Assembly: GCA_002792535.1 (NCBI GenBank)
Contig: PFOM01000004.1
Location: 1 to 64,000 of the forward strand
Origin: Candidatus Peregrinibacteria bacterium CG_4_10_14_0_2_um_filter_38_24
Lineage (GTDB): Bacteria; Patescibacteriota; Gracilibacteria; UBA1369; LOWO2-01-FULL-3
Direction: 5' to 3'
Length of the DNA stretch: 64,000 nucleotides
Below are positions 42,783 through 51,258 of this stretch, in pieces. The position numbers were made by a program, and so were the translations under genes. Position 1 is the stretch's first letter. Every line of letters starts with the position of its first letter. A model generated the notes under the pieces. The model saw nothing but the letters and a program-made list of their open reading frames with translations. It did no database searches and was not told the DNA's origin.

Positions 42783-44414
42783 ATGTCTTATGTTTTTACC
42801 GCTATTGTGTTTGTTGTGATTTTCTCGTTATTGATTTTGATTCACGAGTTAGGTCATTTTTGGGCGGCAAAAAGATCGGGAATAAAGGTTGAGGAATTTG
42901 GGCTCGGACTTCCTCCGAAAATTTGGGGAAAGAAATTTGGGGAGACGGTGTATTCTTTTAATTGGATTCCTTTCGGTGGATTCGTGAGGCTTTTTGGTGA
43001 GGATAGTTATGATCCGAGTATTTTAAAAAAGAAAAGAAGTTTTGCGGCGGCAAGTTCGAGGAATAGATTTAAAGTGGCTTTTGCCGGAGTTTTTATGAAT
43101 TTCTTTTTGGCTTGGTTTTTGCTCTCTATTGGCTTTTCTGTCGGAATGAAGCCGCTTATCGGGCCTAATGAAGTTTTTGATTATGTGGATTCCGGACATG
43201 TTCAACTTGTTGAAGGATTGAAAATTAAAGAAATAGTGGACGAAAGTTTGGCGCAATATGTTGGAATGAAAAAGGATGATCTTATTTATTTTTTGGATGG
43301 GAAAAATGTTGGTGAGGAATTTTTGATGAGAATGAATACAAATCCGGTTGGGGCTTATAAAGTGAAAAGGGGCGGGGAGATTTTGTCTTATGAAGTGACG
43401 AATGAAATGGTCGAAAAAACGGGCTTACACTCGCTTGGGGTTGTTGCTGGAGATATTGCTGCGTTTCCAAGGATTGAAGTCTTTAAAGTGGATCCGGCCG
43501 GCGTTAATTATGCATATGGACTTCGTGATGGCGATATTGTTTTAAGCGTAAACGGAAAACAGGTTTTTTATGTGGATCAGTTCGAATCTTTGATTCGAGG
43601 GGTAAGTCCGCTTGAATATGAAATTTATAGAAATGGAGAGAGGCAGAAAGTGATTGTTGAGGTTCCTCAGACAAGAAAAGTTGTTGTTTCTGATGTGTTG
43701 GCGCAGAGTCCTGCGGCTGAAGCTGGGGTCAAACCTAGAGACGTGATTTTGTCTGTGAATGGAACAAATGTGACAGATAGCCTTGAGCTTATAAAATATG
43801 TTAGTGGGCATGCTACCGAGACTATTGCATATGCTATTGATAGAGATGGGGAGAAATTGTTTTTTGCAATTACGCCTAACGAGGATAAGAAAATCGGAGT
43901 GCTTTTGTCTGAGCTTATGAATTATAAAAATTTTGAGGATATGAGTCTTTACAATGTGAATGTCGTTTCGTCGGTGAATGAGGTGAAAGATGAGAGATAT
44001 CCCGTACACATAGCTCTTTATAAGTCTTTTACAGAAATGGTGAAGGTGTCGAAACTTACTGCTGAATCTTTCGGGGCTTTTGTCGGAGGTCTTGTCACAA
44101 AAGGTCAGGTTCCTAATGATGTTGCCGGACCTGTTGGCATTGCTAGGATGACACATACTTTTGCACAACAAGGAATTATTGCTTTGTTGCGATTCGTGGC
44201 GGTGTTGTCGCTTAGCTTAGCGGTAATCAATATACTTCCTTTGCCCGGACTTGATGGTGGAAGAATTTTCTTTATCATTGGCGAAGTGATTTTAGGTAGA
44301 AGAATGAGCCGAAAAATAGAATCAAGGATTCATGTTTTGGGATATTTTCTAATATTAATTATGATCTTTGTCGTTACCTATAGCGACATAGGTCGATTGA
44401 TAAAAGGGGAGTAG
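42783..44414 (+). CDS. rseP: Site-2 protease, RseP/RasP family
   Basis: 543-aa intramembrane zinc metalloprotease. The catalytic H21-E-L-G-H25 lies in the first helix, and the third zinc ligand in NILPLPGLDGGRIFF near the C-terminus. Two PDZ-like regions are present (about 130-220 and 300-350, the latter with SPAAEAGVKPRDVILSVNG), plus another at about 235-280 with YAYGLRDGDIVLSVNGKQV. It cuts membrane-bound anti-sigma factors or leftover signal peptides. The protein is somewhat longer than typical because of an extra PDZ-like segment. Position after pyrH-frr is common. Confidence 0.92.
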   Translation: MSYVFTAIVFVVIFSLLILIHELGHFWAAKRSGIKVEEFGLGLPPKIWGKKFGETVYSFNWIPFGGFVRLFGEDSYDPSILKKKRSFAAASSRNRFKVAFAGVFMNFFLAWFLLSIGFSVGMKPLIGPNEVFDYVDSGHVQLVEGLKIKEIVDESLAQYVGMKKDDLIYFLDGKNVGEEFLMRMNTNPVGAYKVKRGGEILSYEVTNEMVEKTGLHSLGVVAGDIAAFPRIEVFKVDPAGVNYAYGLRDGDIVLSVNGKQVFYVDQFESLIRGVSPLEYEIYRNGERQKVIVEVPQTRKVVVSDVLAQSPAAEAGVKPRDVILSVNGTNVTDSLELIKYVSGHATETIAYAIDRDGEKLFFAITPNEDKKIGVLLSELMNYKNFEDMSLYNVNVVSSVNEVKDERYPVHIALYKSFTEMVKVSKLTAESFGAFVGGLVTKGQVPNDVAGPVGIARMTHTFAQQGIIALLRFVAVLSLSLAVINILPLPGLDGGRIFFIIGEVILGRRMSRKIESRIHVLGYFLILIMIFVVTYSDIGRLIKGE

Positions 44415-44826
44415 TCGGTTTTTTCTACAGTACGTGTCCTATGTTTTCTTTTGTTTATGCGGTGATGCGGGATTTGGAGTTTTTTTAGGTTGCGATGGTT
44501 GTCAAATATGTGATGTAGGATTATTGCGGTAGAGGAGATGTGTTGTCTAACTGTGTGGTTTTCCCTAAATATTGTATGTCTGGTGTAGGAAGTGCCTACT
44601 TGTAGTGTGTGGCTTATCGGTGAGGAAATCCCTTGTGAAATGGAAGGAAAATAAATACTATTTGGACTGCAAGGATTTTTAGTTGATTTAAGGGCAACGA
44701 GGCGAGCGCACGGCGCGAGCGCGAGCAAGCGAAGCGTGTGGCTATGCCACCGCTGAGCGAAGTGAGCTTAGTGGGCTAGGTGGGCATTTAAATTTTTGCG
44801 TTTACTATTCTTTAAATTTTCATATC
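44415..44826. other. 412-base gap upstream of dnaA with a GC-rich island
   Basis: No protein gene is supported. Bases about 44690-44790 are strongly GC-rich (repeated GCGAGCG/GCGCGAGCGC motifs) in an otherwise AT-rich genome and include hairpins GTGGCTATGCCAC (44738-44750) and GCTGAGCGAAGTGAGC (44752-44767). Bases 44585-44600 contain GTAGG/CCTAC around AAGTG. No perfect DnaA box (TTATNCACA) was found, so an origin is not claimed. A minus-strand frame of 116 codons crosses this region but looks random. A structured RNA is possible. Confidence 0.5.
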
Positions 44827-46266
44827 ATGACAAATCGTGAGCTTTGGACAAGCGTCTTAAATAGAATCAAGCCTACAATTCAGAAGGCTCATTTTATAAC
44901 TTGGTTCCAAAATACTACGGTTTTGAAGAATGAAGGAGGGGTTGTGACGATTGGAGTACCTACGATGTTTGCAAAAGGCTGGATTTCAGCGAAATATAAC
45001 ATCAAGTTGATTCAGGCGATGCAGGAAGTGGATGCGACCGTTGAATCTGTTGTCTATGATGTTTGCGCGAGATTGTCTGAAAAAGAAAACAATGAAACTC
45101 CGGAGATAAAAACTTTTTTCAACGAAGAAGATGAGAAAAAAGTTAGAAAGGTTCGAAATATGAATGAAGTTGTCGTTAGGAAAGGAAGTGTTAATGGACA
45201 TATTTCAAGCCAGATGTTGAATAGCAGATATGATCTTTCAAACTTTGTTGTCGGACGCGAAAATATGCTTCCACATGCGGTTTGTACGGCGGTTTCCGAT
45301 AATCCGGGTGGAATGTATAATCCTCTTTATGTTTACGGAAGTGTTGGGTTGGGAAAGACTCATTTGGTTCAAGCTATTGGAAATCAGATTTTGAAAAATT
45401 TTCCCGATATGGTTGTGAAATATATTACTGCTGAGAAATTTGTGACTGAAGTTGTTGAGGCAATCGGCAAAAGATATATGGCGAGATTCAAAGATCAATA
45501 TAGAAATGTGGATGTTTTTTTGATTGATGATGTGCAATTTTTTGCGCGAAAAGATTCTTCACAGCAAGAATTTTTCTACACTTTCAATGAACTTTATGAT
45601 AGGAATAAACAGATCGTTTTGACTTCAGATAGACCACCAAGCGAGCTTGATGATTTGGATGAAAGGCTAAAAAGCCGTTTTGGAATGGGAATGGTTGTAG
45701 AACTTCTTTTCCCTGATTTCGAGACAAGACTCGCGATTTTGAATGAGAAATGTAAGGATTTTGAAGTGTTGATTGATCCGGAAGTTTTGCATTTTATTGC
45801 AAACAATGTCCACCATTCTGTTCGTGAGCTTGAGGGTGTTTTGCGTCAGGCTGTTGCGGAAAGCCAACTTAAAAATAGTGTTCCGACGATCAGATCTGTT
45901 GCGGAAATTATCAAGAGATTAAATAAAGCGCAGGAAATTATTGGTTATGATGTGAATGAAAAATCTGCAAAGACTTACGCGAAAACTTCAGAAGATGTTA
46001 TGAAAATTGTCGCTCAATATTACAATATGAGTTTTGGTGATTTGATGGGGCAGGATAGACATAAAGAATACATGTTGCCAAGACAAGTTTGCATGTATTT
46101 GATCAAACATGAACTTGGTGAATCTTACGAAAAAATCGGTGACGGGTTTGGCGGCAGAAATCATACAACTGTTATGCACGCCTGCAAAAAGACGGAAAAA
46201 CTACTTCGAAATGATGTTCGCTTAGTTCGCGATATTAATGCAATCAAGAGGGAGATGGGGATGTAG
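44827..46266 (+). CDS. dnaA: Chromosomal replication initiator DnaA
   Basis: 479-aa AAA+ initiator. Domain I (about 1-75) with ITWFQNTTVLKNEGGVVTIG; linker; domain III with the Walker A site YGSVGLGKTHL, Walker B VFLIDDVQFFARK and DLDERLKSRFGMGMVVELL; domain IV DNA-binding region with QVCMYLIKHELGESYEKIGD and GGRNHTTVMHACKK. Full length. dnaN does not follow; a FecR-like surface gene does, so the classic dnaA-dnaN order is broken in this genome. The start has an AT-rich leader with no Shine-Dalgarno sequence. Confidence 0.97.
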   Translation: MTNRELWTSVLNRIKPTIQKAHFITWFQNTTVLKNEGGVVTIGVPTMFAKGWISAKYNIKLIQAMQEVDATVESVVYDVCARLSEKENNETPEIKTFFNEEDEKKVRKVRNMNEVVVRKGSVNGHISSQMLNSRYDLSNFVVGRENMLPHAVCTAVSDNPGGMYNPLYVYGSVGLGKTHLVQAIGNQILKNFPDMVVKYITAEKFVTEVVEAIGKRYMARFKDQYRNVDVFLIDDVQFFARKDSSQQEFFYTFNELYDRNKQIVLTSDRPPSELDDLDERLKSRFGMGMVVELLFPDFETRLAILNEKCKDFEVLIDPEVLHFIANNVHHSVRELEGVLRQAVAESQLKNSVPTIRSVAEIIKRLNKAQEIIGYDVNEKSAKTYAKTSEDVMKIVAQYYNMSFGDLMGQDRHKEYMLPRQVCMYLIKHELGESYEKIGDGFGGRNHTTVMHACKKTEKLLRNDVRLVRDINAIKREMGM

Positions 46267-46340
46267 TAGGGATTTTTATTGCCATTCTATTGGGCTTTGC
46301 GCTAATATGTACGCGTTTAAAGTCAATAAATTCTTCAAAT

Positions 46341-47690
46341 ATGTATTATTCTCCTTATCGTGCGCAGAGAAGAGCTCCTTCGAGAAAGGGTTATATTATG
46401 CCGTTTTTGGTAATTTTGTGTGTTGGAATTATCGGAGTTTTGGTTTTTAATTTATGGGGTTTTATTTTTGGAGGAAGATCTGTGAATGGGGCGTATTTGC
46501 ATATTTTGCAGGGGAGTGTTCAGATGAAAACTTGGAATACTCAGGACTTTTTTGGTGTTTCTTCCGACGCTTTGGTGCTTCAGGGAGACGAATTCAAGAC
46601 TTCTGCTGATAGCAAAATTATTGCGGAATTTTTTGATGGGACGGTGATGAGAATTGCCGGAGGTAGTGATATAGTTTTGAGCGTGATTGATGATGACGAA
46701 AATAGCCCTGCGATAAGCCTTCTTGTTGTGAATGGCAAGGTTTGGGTTAATAAGGTTTATGGACAAACTGCGGGTGAGACAATTGTTGAAATCAGAGGCG
46801 ATAGTGTTATAGCAAAATCTGACAAGCAAAGTATTTTTGATTTTGAAAATGAGACTGATGAGAATTTGAGAGTTGTTGCTGGAGATGCTGTTTCTGTCGA
46901 TATCTTGAGCGAAACTGGTGATAAAGTTGTTGATAGCGAGATCGTAGGTGTTGGACAGGAAGTTGTTTTTACGGATGATGTCATGAAGAGCTATTGGGAA
47001 TTTAGAAGTCCTAGTGTGCTTTCTATGCTTTCTGACATGTTTAAATCTGGTGAATTTTATCTTTGGAATATTGGAGAGGATAAAAATCCGACTAAGTTTA
47101 TTAAATCTACAACTGGTGACGGTCAATTCGTAAGAGTTGAACCTGAGGTTATAGCGCCGGTTGAACTGACTATCGATACTGATGGAGATGGAGTGTTTGA
47201 TGCTCCTGCACCTGACGTGGCCACTGATGCTACAAATCCGGATGGAACTAAAGTTGACGCTACTGCTACTCTTGCTGATGCTGTGAAAACTGGTGTTGAT
47301 AAAGCAAAAGAGGTGGTTGTTCCAAAAGTTTCAGGGGTGGCGCCAACTGTTGTTTCTGTTGGAGGTGGACAGCCTGATGACAAAGGTGTGTATCAAGTTA
47401 CGGCGAATCCTGCGGTGATTGCAGGAAATCCAAATGGTGCGGTTGCGATTGTCGTGAATGGTTTACAATTAAAGAAATTTAGAGTAGGGGATAAGACTTG
47501 GTCTTATTTTGCAAATATTGATTATGGTTATATGAAAGAAGGGGATAATGTTTATGAAATTTATGGACTCGATAAAGATGGCAATAAAACGCCAATGACA
47601 ACGATCAAAGTGTTTTACAAGAAACCTGTTCCGGTAGAGGCTCCTGCGCCTGTAGAGCCAAAACCTGCGGAAGAAAAATCTGTGCAATAA
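46341..47690 (+). CDS. FecR-like domain membrane protein
   Basis: 449 aa from ATG 46341; an upstream ATG at 46290 only adds an odd 17 residues. A basic N-terminus is followed by one membrane helix (about 20-42, PFLVILCVGIIGVLVFNLWG) and a FecR-like beta domain (about 60-190; LHILQGSVQMK, DGTVMRIAGGS, VVNGKVWVNK). A Ca-binding-like DTDGDGVFDAPAPD and an Ala/Asp linker precede a C-terminal beta domain (about 335-430; AGNPNGAVAIVVNGLQLKKF) and a Pro/Glu-rich end. Probably surface-exposed. The sensing role of true FecR is not implied. Confidence 0.75.
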   Translation: MYYSPYRAQRRAPSRKGYIMPFLVILCVGIIGVLVFNLWGFIFGGRSVNGAYLHILQGSVQMKTWNTQDFFGVSSDALVLQGDEFKTSADSKIIAEFFDGTVMRIAGGSDIVLSVIDDDENSPAISLLVVNGKVWVNKVYGQTAGETIVEIRGDSVIAKSDKQSIFDFENETDENLRVVAGDAVSVDILSETGDKVVDSEIVGVGQEVVFTDDVMKSYWEFRSPSVLSMLSDMFKSGEFYLWNIGEDKNPTKFIKSTTGDGQFVRVEPEVIAPVELTIDTDGDGVFDAPAPDVATDATNPDGTKVDATATLADAVKTGVDKAKEVVVPKVSGVAPTVVSVGGGQPDDKGVYQVTANPAVIAGNPNGAVAIVVNGLQLKKFRVGDKTWSYFANIDYGYMKEGDNVYEIYGLDKDGNKTPMTTIKVFYKKPVPVEAPAPVEPKPAEEKSVQ

Positions 47691-47718
47691 AAATACTTTT
47701 CCTCTTAAAGGTATTTTT
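47689..47718. terminator. Bidirectional terminator between the FecR-like gene and mltG
   Basis: AAAAATACTTTT (47689-47700) pairs with AAAGGTATTTTT (47707-47718) with one mismatch around CCTCTT. A-rich on one side and T-rich on the other, so it can serve the plus gene ending at 47690 and the minus gene ending at 47705. Confidence 0.7.
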
Positions 47719-48730
47719 CTTTGTTTGTGCTGTGTTCTTCGTTTGTTTTGGAATAGATTGTTGTGCCGTTTTTTGCTGAGAGGTAAAACCAGAAGTCTGT
47801 GTTTGTAGGATTTAGTGTGGCGGAGATTGCTTCAATGTCTGGATTGCAAATTGGTGTTGGGGGGAGGCCTTTGATTTTTCGTGTATTATAAGGAGAGTCT
47901 TTTTGAAGATCTTCTTGAGTGATTTTGTTGTTGTTTTTTTCATATAATAAAGTCGCGTCTGCGCCTAGCATCCAGCCACTTTCAAATCTTTTCCACAAAA
48001 TTCCGGCTACGATTTTTCTGTCATTTTTCCCGAAAACTTCTCTTTCTACTATTGAGGCCATTGTGATTATTTCCGGAATTGAATATTTTTTGAGCATTGA
48101 GCCGTTTGCGGTTATTGCTGTTTGCCATTTTTTTTCGAAATTATCTAATGCTTTATATATAAGGTCGTTTGGCTTGAAATCCGAAGGATCTAAATAATAA
48201 GTGTCCGGATAAAGGTAGCCTTCGAGCGGTAATGGAAATTTGCTTAGTGTGTTTTTGTCTAGGAATGTGTAATATTGCCATCCGTTGAAGGTTTTTATGG
48301 CGTTATTGAATTCACCGTCTTTGATTAGTTCCATTTCTACCAGTTTTTTGTCGATGTCTTTTATGGTTAATCCTTCTTGAATTGTGATGATGAATTCGGA
48401 TTTTGATGAATCTATTAATGTATTTGCGATTTCTTCAGGAGTCATTGATTTTGATAAAATAAATCTTCCGGCGATTAGTTTTGAGGCTGTGCCGTGAAGT
48501 TTTCCATAAACGCGAAAGGCCAATGAGCTTTTTATAAGGTTTTTATCTTCGAGATTGTTTGCAACTTCATGTAATGTCGAATTCCTTTTTACTGTAAATG
48601 AAATTTCTTTGGTGTCGGACTTGTCGACAGGATTTTCGATGTTATTGAAATATGCCTTTGTGAAGACGAAAATATTGATTAGCAATATAGCTAAAATCAA
48701 CATTAAGGTTTTTTTGTTTTGTTTTTTCAT
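47705..48730 (-). CDS. mltG: Endolytic murein transglycosylase MltG
   Basis: 341-aa membrane-anchored lytic transglycosylase (YceG) that cuts nascent glycan strands. N-terminal helix (about 8-27), LysM-like domain (about 40-110), then the catalytic domain with MASIVEREVFG (catalytic Glu), FESGWMLGADATLLYE, DSPYNTRKIKGLPPTPICNP and KTNEEHSTNKEKYL. Length is typical. Preceded 10 bases upstream by ybaB on the same strand. Its presence supports a peptidoglycan wall. Confidence 0.93.
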   Translation of the reverse strand: MKKQNKKTLMLILAILLINIFVFTKAYFNNIENPVDKSDTKEISFTVKRNSTLHEVANNLEDKNLIKSSLAFRVYGKLHGTASKLIAGRFILSKSMTPEEIANTLIDSSKSEFIITIQEGLTIKDIDKKLVEMELIKDGEFNNAIKTFNGWQYYTFLDKNTLSKFPLPLEGYLYPDTYYLDPSDFKPNDLIYKALDNFEKKWQTAITANGSMLKKYSIPEIITMASIVEREVFGKNDRKIVAGILWKRFESGWMLGADATLLYEKNNNKITQEDLQKDSPYNTRKIKGLPPTPICNPDIEAISATLNPTNTDFWFYLSAKNGTTIYSKTNEEHSTNKEKYL

Positions 48731-48740
48731 TTATAAGGAA

Positions 48741-49031
48741 TTACATTCCCGGTAAGTTGAAATCAGGGCCCATTACGCTTTTCATAAGGTCTGCACCGAT
48801 TTGCTGTGATTTCTTGACTGCTTTGTTGAAGCATTTCTCAAGTTTTTTCTCCAAATCTTCCTTTTTTTCGTTTGTGAGTTCCGGAAGTGTCACTTTTACG
48901 ACGTTTTGCTCTCCGTCTATTACTACAGTTACGCCTTCGTCTTCAGCTTCGATATGCGTGTTTTTTAGTTGACCTTTTATCTCTCTGGCCTTTTTCTGGA
49001 GCCGATACATTTGTTTTGCTTTGTCGAACAT
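48741..49031 (-). CDS. ybaB: YbaB/EbfC family nucleoid-associated protein
   Basis: 96-aa dimeric DNA-binding protein. N-terminal helix rich in K and E (MYRLQKKAREIKGQLKNTHI), beta strands with VTVVIDGEQNVVKVTL, then a helix with AVKKSQQIGADLMKSVMG. Usually beside dnaX and recR, but here it lies before mltG. Ends PGFNLPGM-like, a family trait. Confidence 0.88.
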   Translation of the reverse strand: MFDKAKQMYRLQKKAREIKGQLKNTHIEAEDEGVTVVIDGEQNVVKVTLPELTNEKKEDLEKKLEKCFNKAVKKSQQIGADLMKSVMGPDFNLPGM

Positions 49032-49158
49032 AATTGGTTTTTTTAAGCGATTTTGGCCAACTATACCACATACTTATGATTTCCTCAAAAATTCTATTGC
49101 ATGGGTAACTAAATTCGGCTAGACTGAGCCAGCAATTTATTCTTGAATGGTAAAAATT

Positions 49159-49842
49159 ATGGATGCAATAACATTAGAAGTACAAAGCAGAAATGCTGAA
49201 GAAAGAGCCAAAGATTTGTTGGCAAACAATTTGATTCCTTTGGAATTTTACGGAAATGGCGTTGAAAATATATCTTTTAAAGTTGATTATCAAACTTTTA
49301 GAAGAACTTTTGTTAAAGCCGGGGCAAATACTATTATAAGTCTCGTTGTGGATGGCAAAAAAGGACCAAATGTTCTTGTTGGTGAAGTCCAATATCATCC
49401 GGTTAATGGAACTATGATTCATGTTGATCTTAGAAATGTAAAAATGGATCAGGAAATTACGACGAGCATACCTCTTACTTTTGTTGGAACTGCGCCTGCA
49501 GTGAAAAATCTTTCTGGAATTTTCATGGCTAAACTTGATGAAGTTGAGGTTAAATGTTTGCCAAATGCACTTGTTCATGAAATTGAAGTAAGTGTTGATT
49601 CTCTTGAAGATTTCCATTGTTACGTCAGGGTGAAAGATTTGACTGTTCCTGCTGGAATTATAATTATGAATGAACCTGAAGATGTAGTCGCGGTGGTTGT
49701 TGCTCCAAGAGCGGAGGAAGAACCTACGACTGTGGAGGCTGTTCCTGCAGAAGGTGGAGCTGTTCCTGCGGAAGGTGAAGCTGCTTCTGCGGAAGGTGAA
49801 GCTGCTTCTGCGGAAGGTGGTGAGGAGCAAAAGGCAAAATAA
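49159..49842 (+). CDS. rplY: Large ribosomal subunit protein bL25 (CTC form)
   Basis: 227 aa from ATG 49159 (ATG 49147 would add MVKI). The N-terminal L25 domain (about 1-90; LEVQSRNAEERAKDLLANNL, GEVQYHPVNGTMIHVDL) binds 5S rRNA, and the C-terminal TL5/CTC beta domain (about 95-185; PLTFVGTAPAVKNLSGI, VSVDSLEDFHCYVRVKDL) follows. The Ala/Glu/Gly tail (about 195-227) is made of 21-bp repeats and is probably disordered. bL25 is missing from many reduced Patescibacteria, so its presence is useful for placement. Confidence 0.93.
   Translation: MDAITLEVQSRNAEERAKDLLANNLIPLEFYGNGVENISFKVDYQTFRRTFVKAGANTIISLVVDGKKGPNVLVGEVQYHPVNGTMIHVDLRNVKMDQEITTSIPLTFVGTAPAVKNLSGIFMAKLDEVEVKCLPNALVHEIEVSVDSLEDFHCYVRVKDLTVPAGIIIMNEPEDVVAVVVAPRAEEEPTTVEAVPAEGGAVPAEGEAASAEGEAASAEGGEEQKAK
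49741..49824 (+). repeat. 21-bp tandem repeat in the bL25 tail
   Basis: Four 21-bp units (49741, 49762, 49783, 49804) encoding PAEGGAV/SAEGEAA-type heptapeptides. Units 2 and 3 differ at only two bases. In frame, so tail length can vary without loss of the ribosomal domains. Confidence 0.9.
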
Positions 49843-49920
49843 TTCTAATGCGTTTTTGAGGTTTTTGTTGCATTTTGATTTAAAAGTGCAATAATATTAA
49901 CTGAGTTATTTGTTGTGCTT

Positions 49921-50436
49921 ATGAAGAAAATTATTTATTCAGTTATATTGGTTGCCATTTTCGGCCTTGTTTACGCTGGGTGTTCTGTTTTTGGGGCGAA
50001 GGTTGAAGATGTTTTTTCTATTGAGTTTTATATTGATGATGGAAATATTCCGGATGATTATTTCTCTGTTTCCACTCTTAAATTGATTCCAAGTCCGGGA
50101 GATAGAACTCTTTCTTTGGATTACGGACGTACTTATCCGAAGGCTGAGGGAAGCGTTAAAGCTCAAAATCCAGATGTTAAAAACAATGGAGTTGTGGGTG
50201 GAGAATTTTATGATCGTTTTGAGGAGGCTGTAGCTTTGATTTTGGATGGAAAATTAAAAAATTCTGATTCGTATGATGCTTCTACTGGTGTCGGAAAATT
50301 TGCTGTTTCGCTTAATCTTAAAAATGGGAAAAATCAAAAATATGACTATAGTATGATACAAAATGACGTGGAATTTGATCCTGTTAGATCTTTATTCCTT
50401 GATGTTACAAATCTTTTTAGTCAGGATGTTTATTAA
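49921..50436 (+). CDS. Putative lipoprotein
   Basis: 171 aa from ATG 49921 (a TTG at 49915 is possible). A type II signal peptide with lipobox V-Y-A-G-C (Cys at about 20) follows KKIIYSVILVAIFGL. The mature part is beta-rich and acidic (EDVFSIEFYIDDG, YGRTYPKAEGSVKAQNPDV), and no family was recognised. It is 17 bases before the Yip1-like membrane gene and probably cotranscribed. Confidence 0.75.
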   Translation: MKKIIYSVILVAIFGLVYAGCSVFGAKVEDVFSIEFYIDDGNIPDDYFSVSTLKLIPSPGDRTLSLDYGRTYPKAEGSVKAQNPDVKNNGVVGGEFYDRFEEAVALILDGKLKNSDSYDASTGVGKFAVSLNLKNGKNQKYDYSMIQNDVEFDPVRSLFLDVTNLFSQDVY

Positions 50437-50453
50437 AATTTAATCAAAACAAA

Positions 50454-51044
50454 ATGAATCTCAAAAATTATGTTATTTCTGAGGCGAAAAATGCTATTGC
50501 GATTTTGAAGTTTGATAAGGTTATGATGGCTCATGTTGCAGGGAAATCCGATGCGACCAGAAACGGTATTATTATTCTTGTTGTTCCGGCTGTTTTTAAT
50601 ATTATTTTTGGATCGCTTAGTTTTCCTTCTGGATTTTCATCGATTTTTTCAAGGTTTCTTGTTTGGCCGCTTTTGATTCCGGTGTTTGCTTTTGTTGGAA
50701 TGATTTTTGGGGTTAGCTATGTGGCTAGAAAATATTTTCATGGAGTAGGAAATGATATTGGATTTTTCAGAGTTTTATCTTATGCAGGGGTTATTTCTTG
50801 GCTCTCTATTCCCGTTGCGGTTCTTTCAATGATTGGAGTTTTTGACATTTTTAATCTGCTTAGCATTATTAATTTGGCGGTGGTGATTATGGTTTTTGCG
50901 GTTTGTTATCATTTACTTTTGGATTACCACAAAGTTCATAAAGATGATGCTGTAAAGATAATTGCGATCGGTGTTGTCGGATATTTTGTGTTTCAGTGGA
51001 TTTTGGGGAAAATTTTGGTGGGTAGCGTGTATAGATATTTTTAA
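50454..51044 (+). CDS. Yip1-domain-like membrane protein
   Basis: 196 aa with five predicted helices between about 35 and 190 and a soluble N-terminus (EAKNAIAILKFDKVMMA). The spacing of helices and the segment ARKYFHGVGNDIGFFRVLSY resemble bacterial Yip1-family membrane proteins. Function unknown. Its stop codon overlaps the left arm of structured repeat copy 3, which follows immediately. Confidence 0.65.
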   Translation: MNLKNYVISEAKNAIAILKFDKVMMAHVAGKSDATRNGIIILVVPAVFNIIFGSLSFPSGFSSIFSRFLVWPLLIPVFAFVGMIFGVSYVARKYFHGVGNDIGFFRVLSYAGVISWLSIPVAVLSMIGVFDIFNLLSIINLAVVIMVFAVCYHLLLDYHKVHKDDAVKIIAIGVVGYFVFQWILGKILVGSVYRYF

Positions 51045-51209
51045 AGATAGAAAAGGCAAAATTAGAGTTATATCTCTTCGCAATTTGTTTGTGCAGTTTG
51101 GCATATCTAACATGTACGATATGCCAAAAATTCAGGCATCATGATGCCTGAATTGGCACAAAAATAAATTGTTCATAGACATAACTCTAATTTTGCCTTT
51201 TCTACCTTT
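51043..51209 (+). repeat. Structured repeat, copy 3
   Basis: Outer arms 51043-51094 and 51156-51209; 24 consecutive pairs near the outer end, and inner clamp TTTGTGC/GCACAAA. Inside: a 32-nt hairpin (51097-51128) with perfect 11-bp stem (TTTGGCATATC/GATATGCCAAA) and loop TAACATGTAC, then an abutting perfect 26-bp palindrome (51129-51154) with core CAGGCATCATGATGCCTG. Same order and orientation as copies 1 and 2. Confidence 0.92.
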
Positions 51210-51229
51210 AAAAAAAGGCTGTTTTGTGG

Positions 51230-51235
51230 TATAAT
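51230..51235 (+). promoter_or_regulatory. -10 box for the 51259 gene
   Basis: Perfect TATAAT 24 bases before ATG 51259, preceded by TTTGTGG; no clear -35 hexamer. It lies just beyond the right arm of structured repeat copy 3. Confidence 0.45.
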
Positions 51236-51258
51236 GTTTAGATATAAATTAGCTATAA

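Noticed and set aside
44378-44728. Minus-strand 116-codon frame between rseP and dnaA
   Set aside because: Composition is random (many His, Ser, Thr, Arg), it overlaps the rseP end and the GC-rich island, and no domain is visible.
44415-44826. Replication origin next to dnaA
   Set aside because: Position is suggestive, but I found no TTATNCACA boxes or clear AT-rich unwinding element with repeats; GC-skew cannot be computed by eye.
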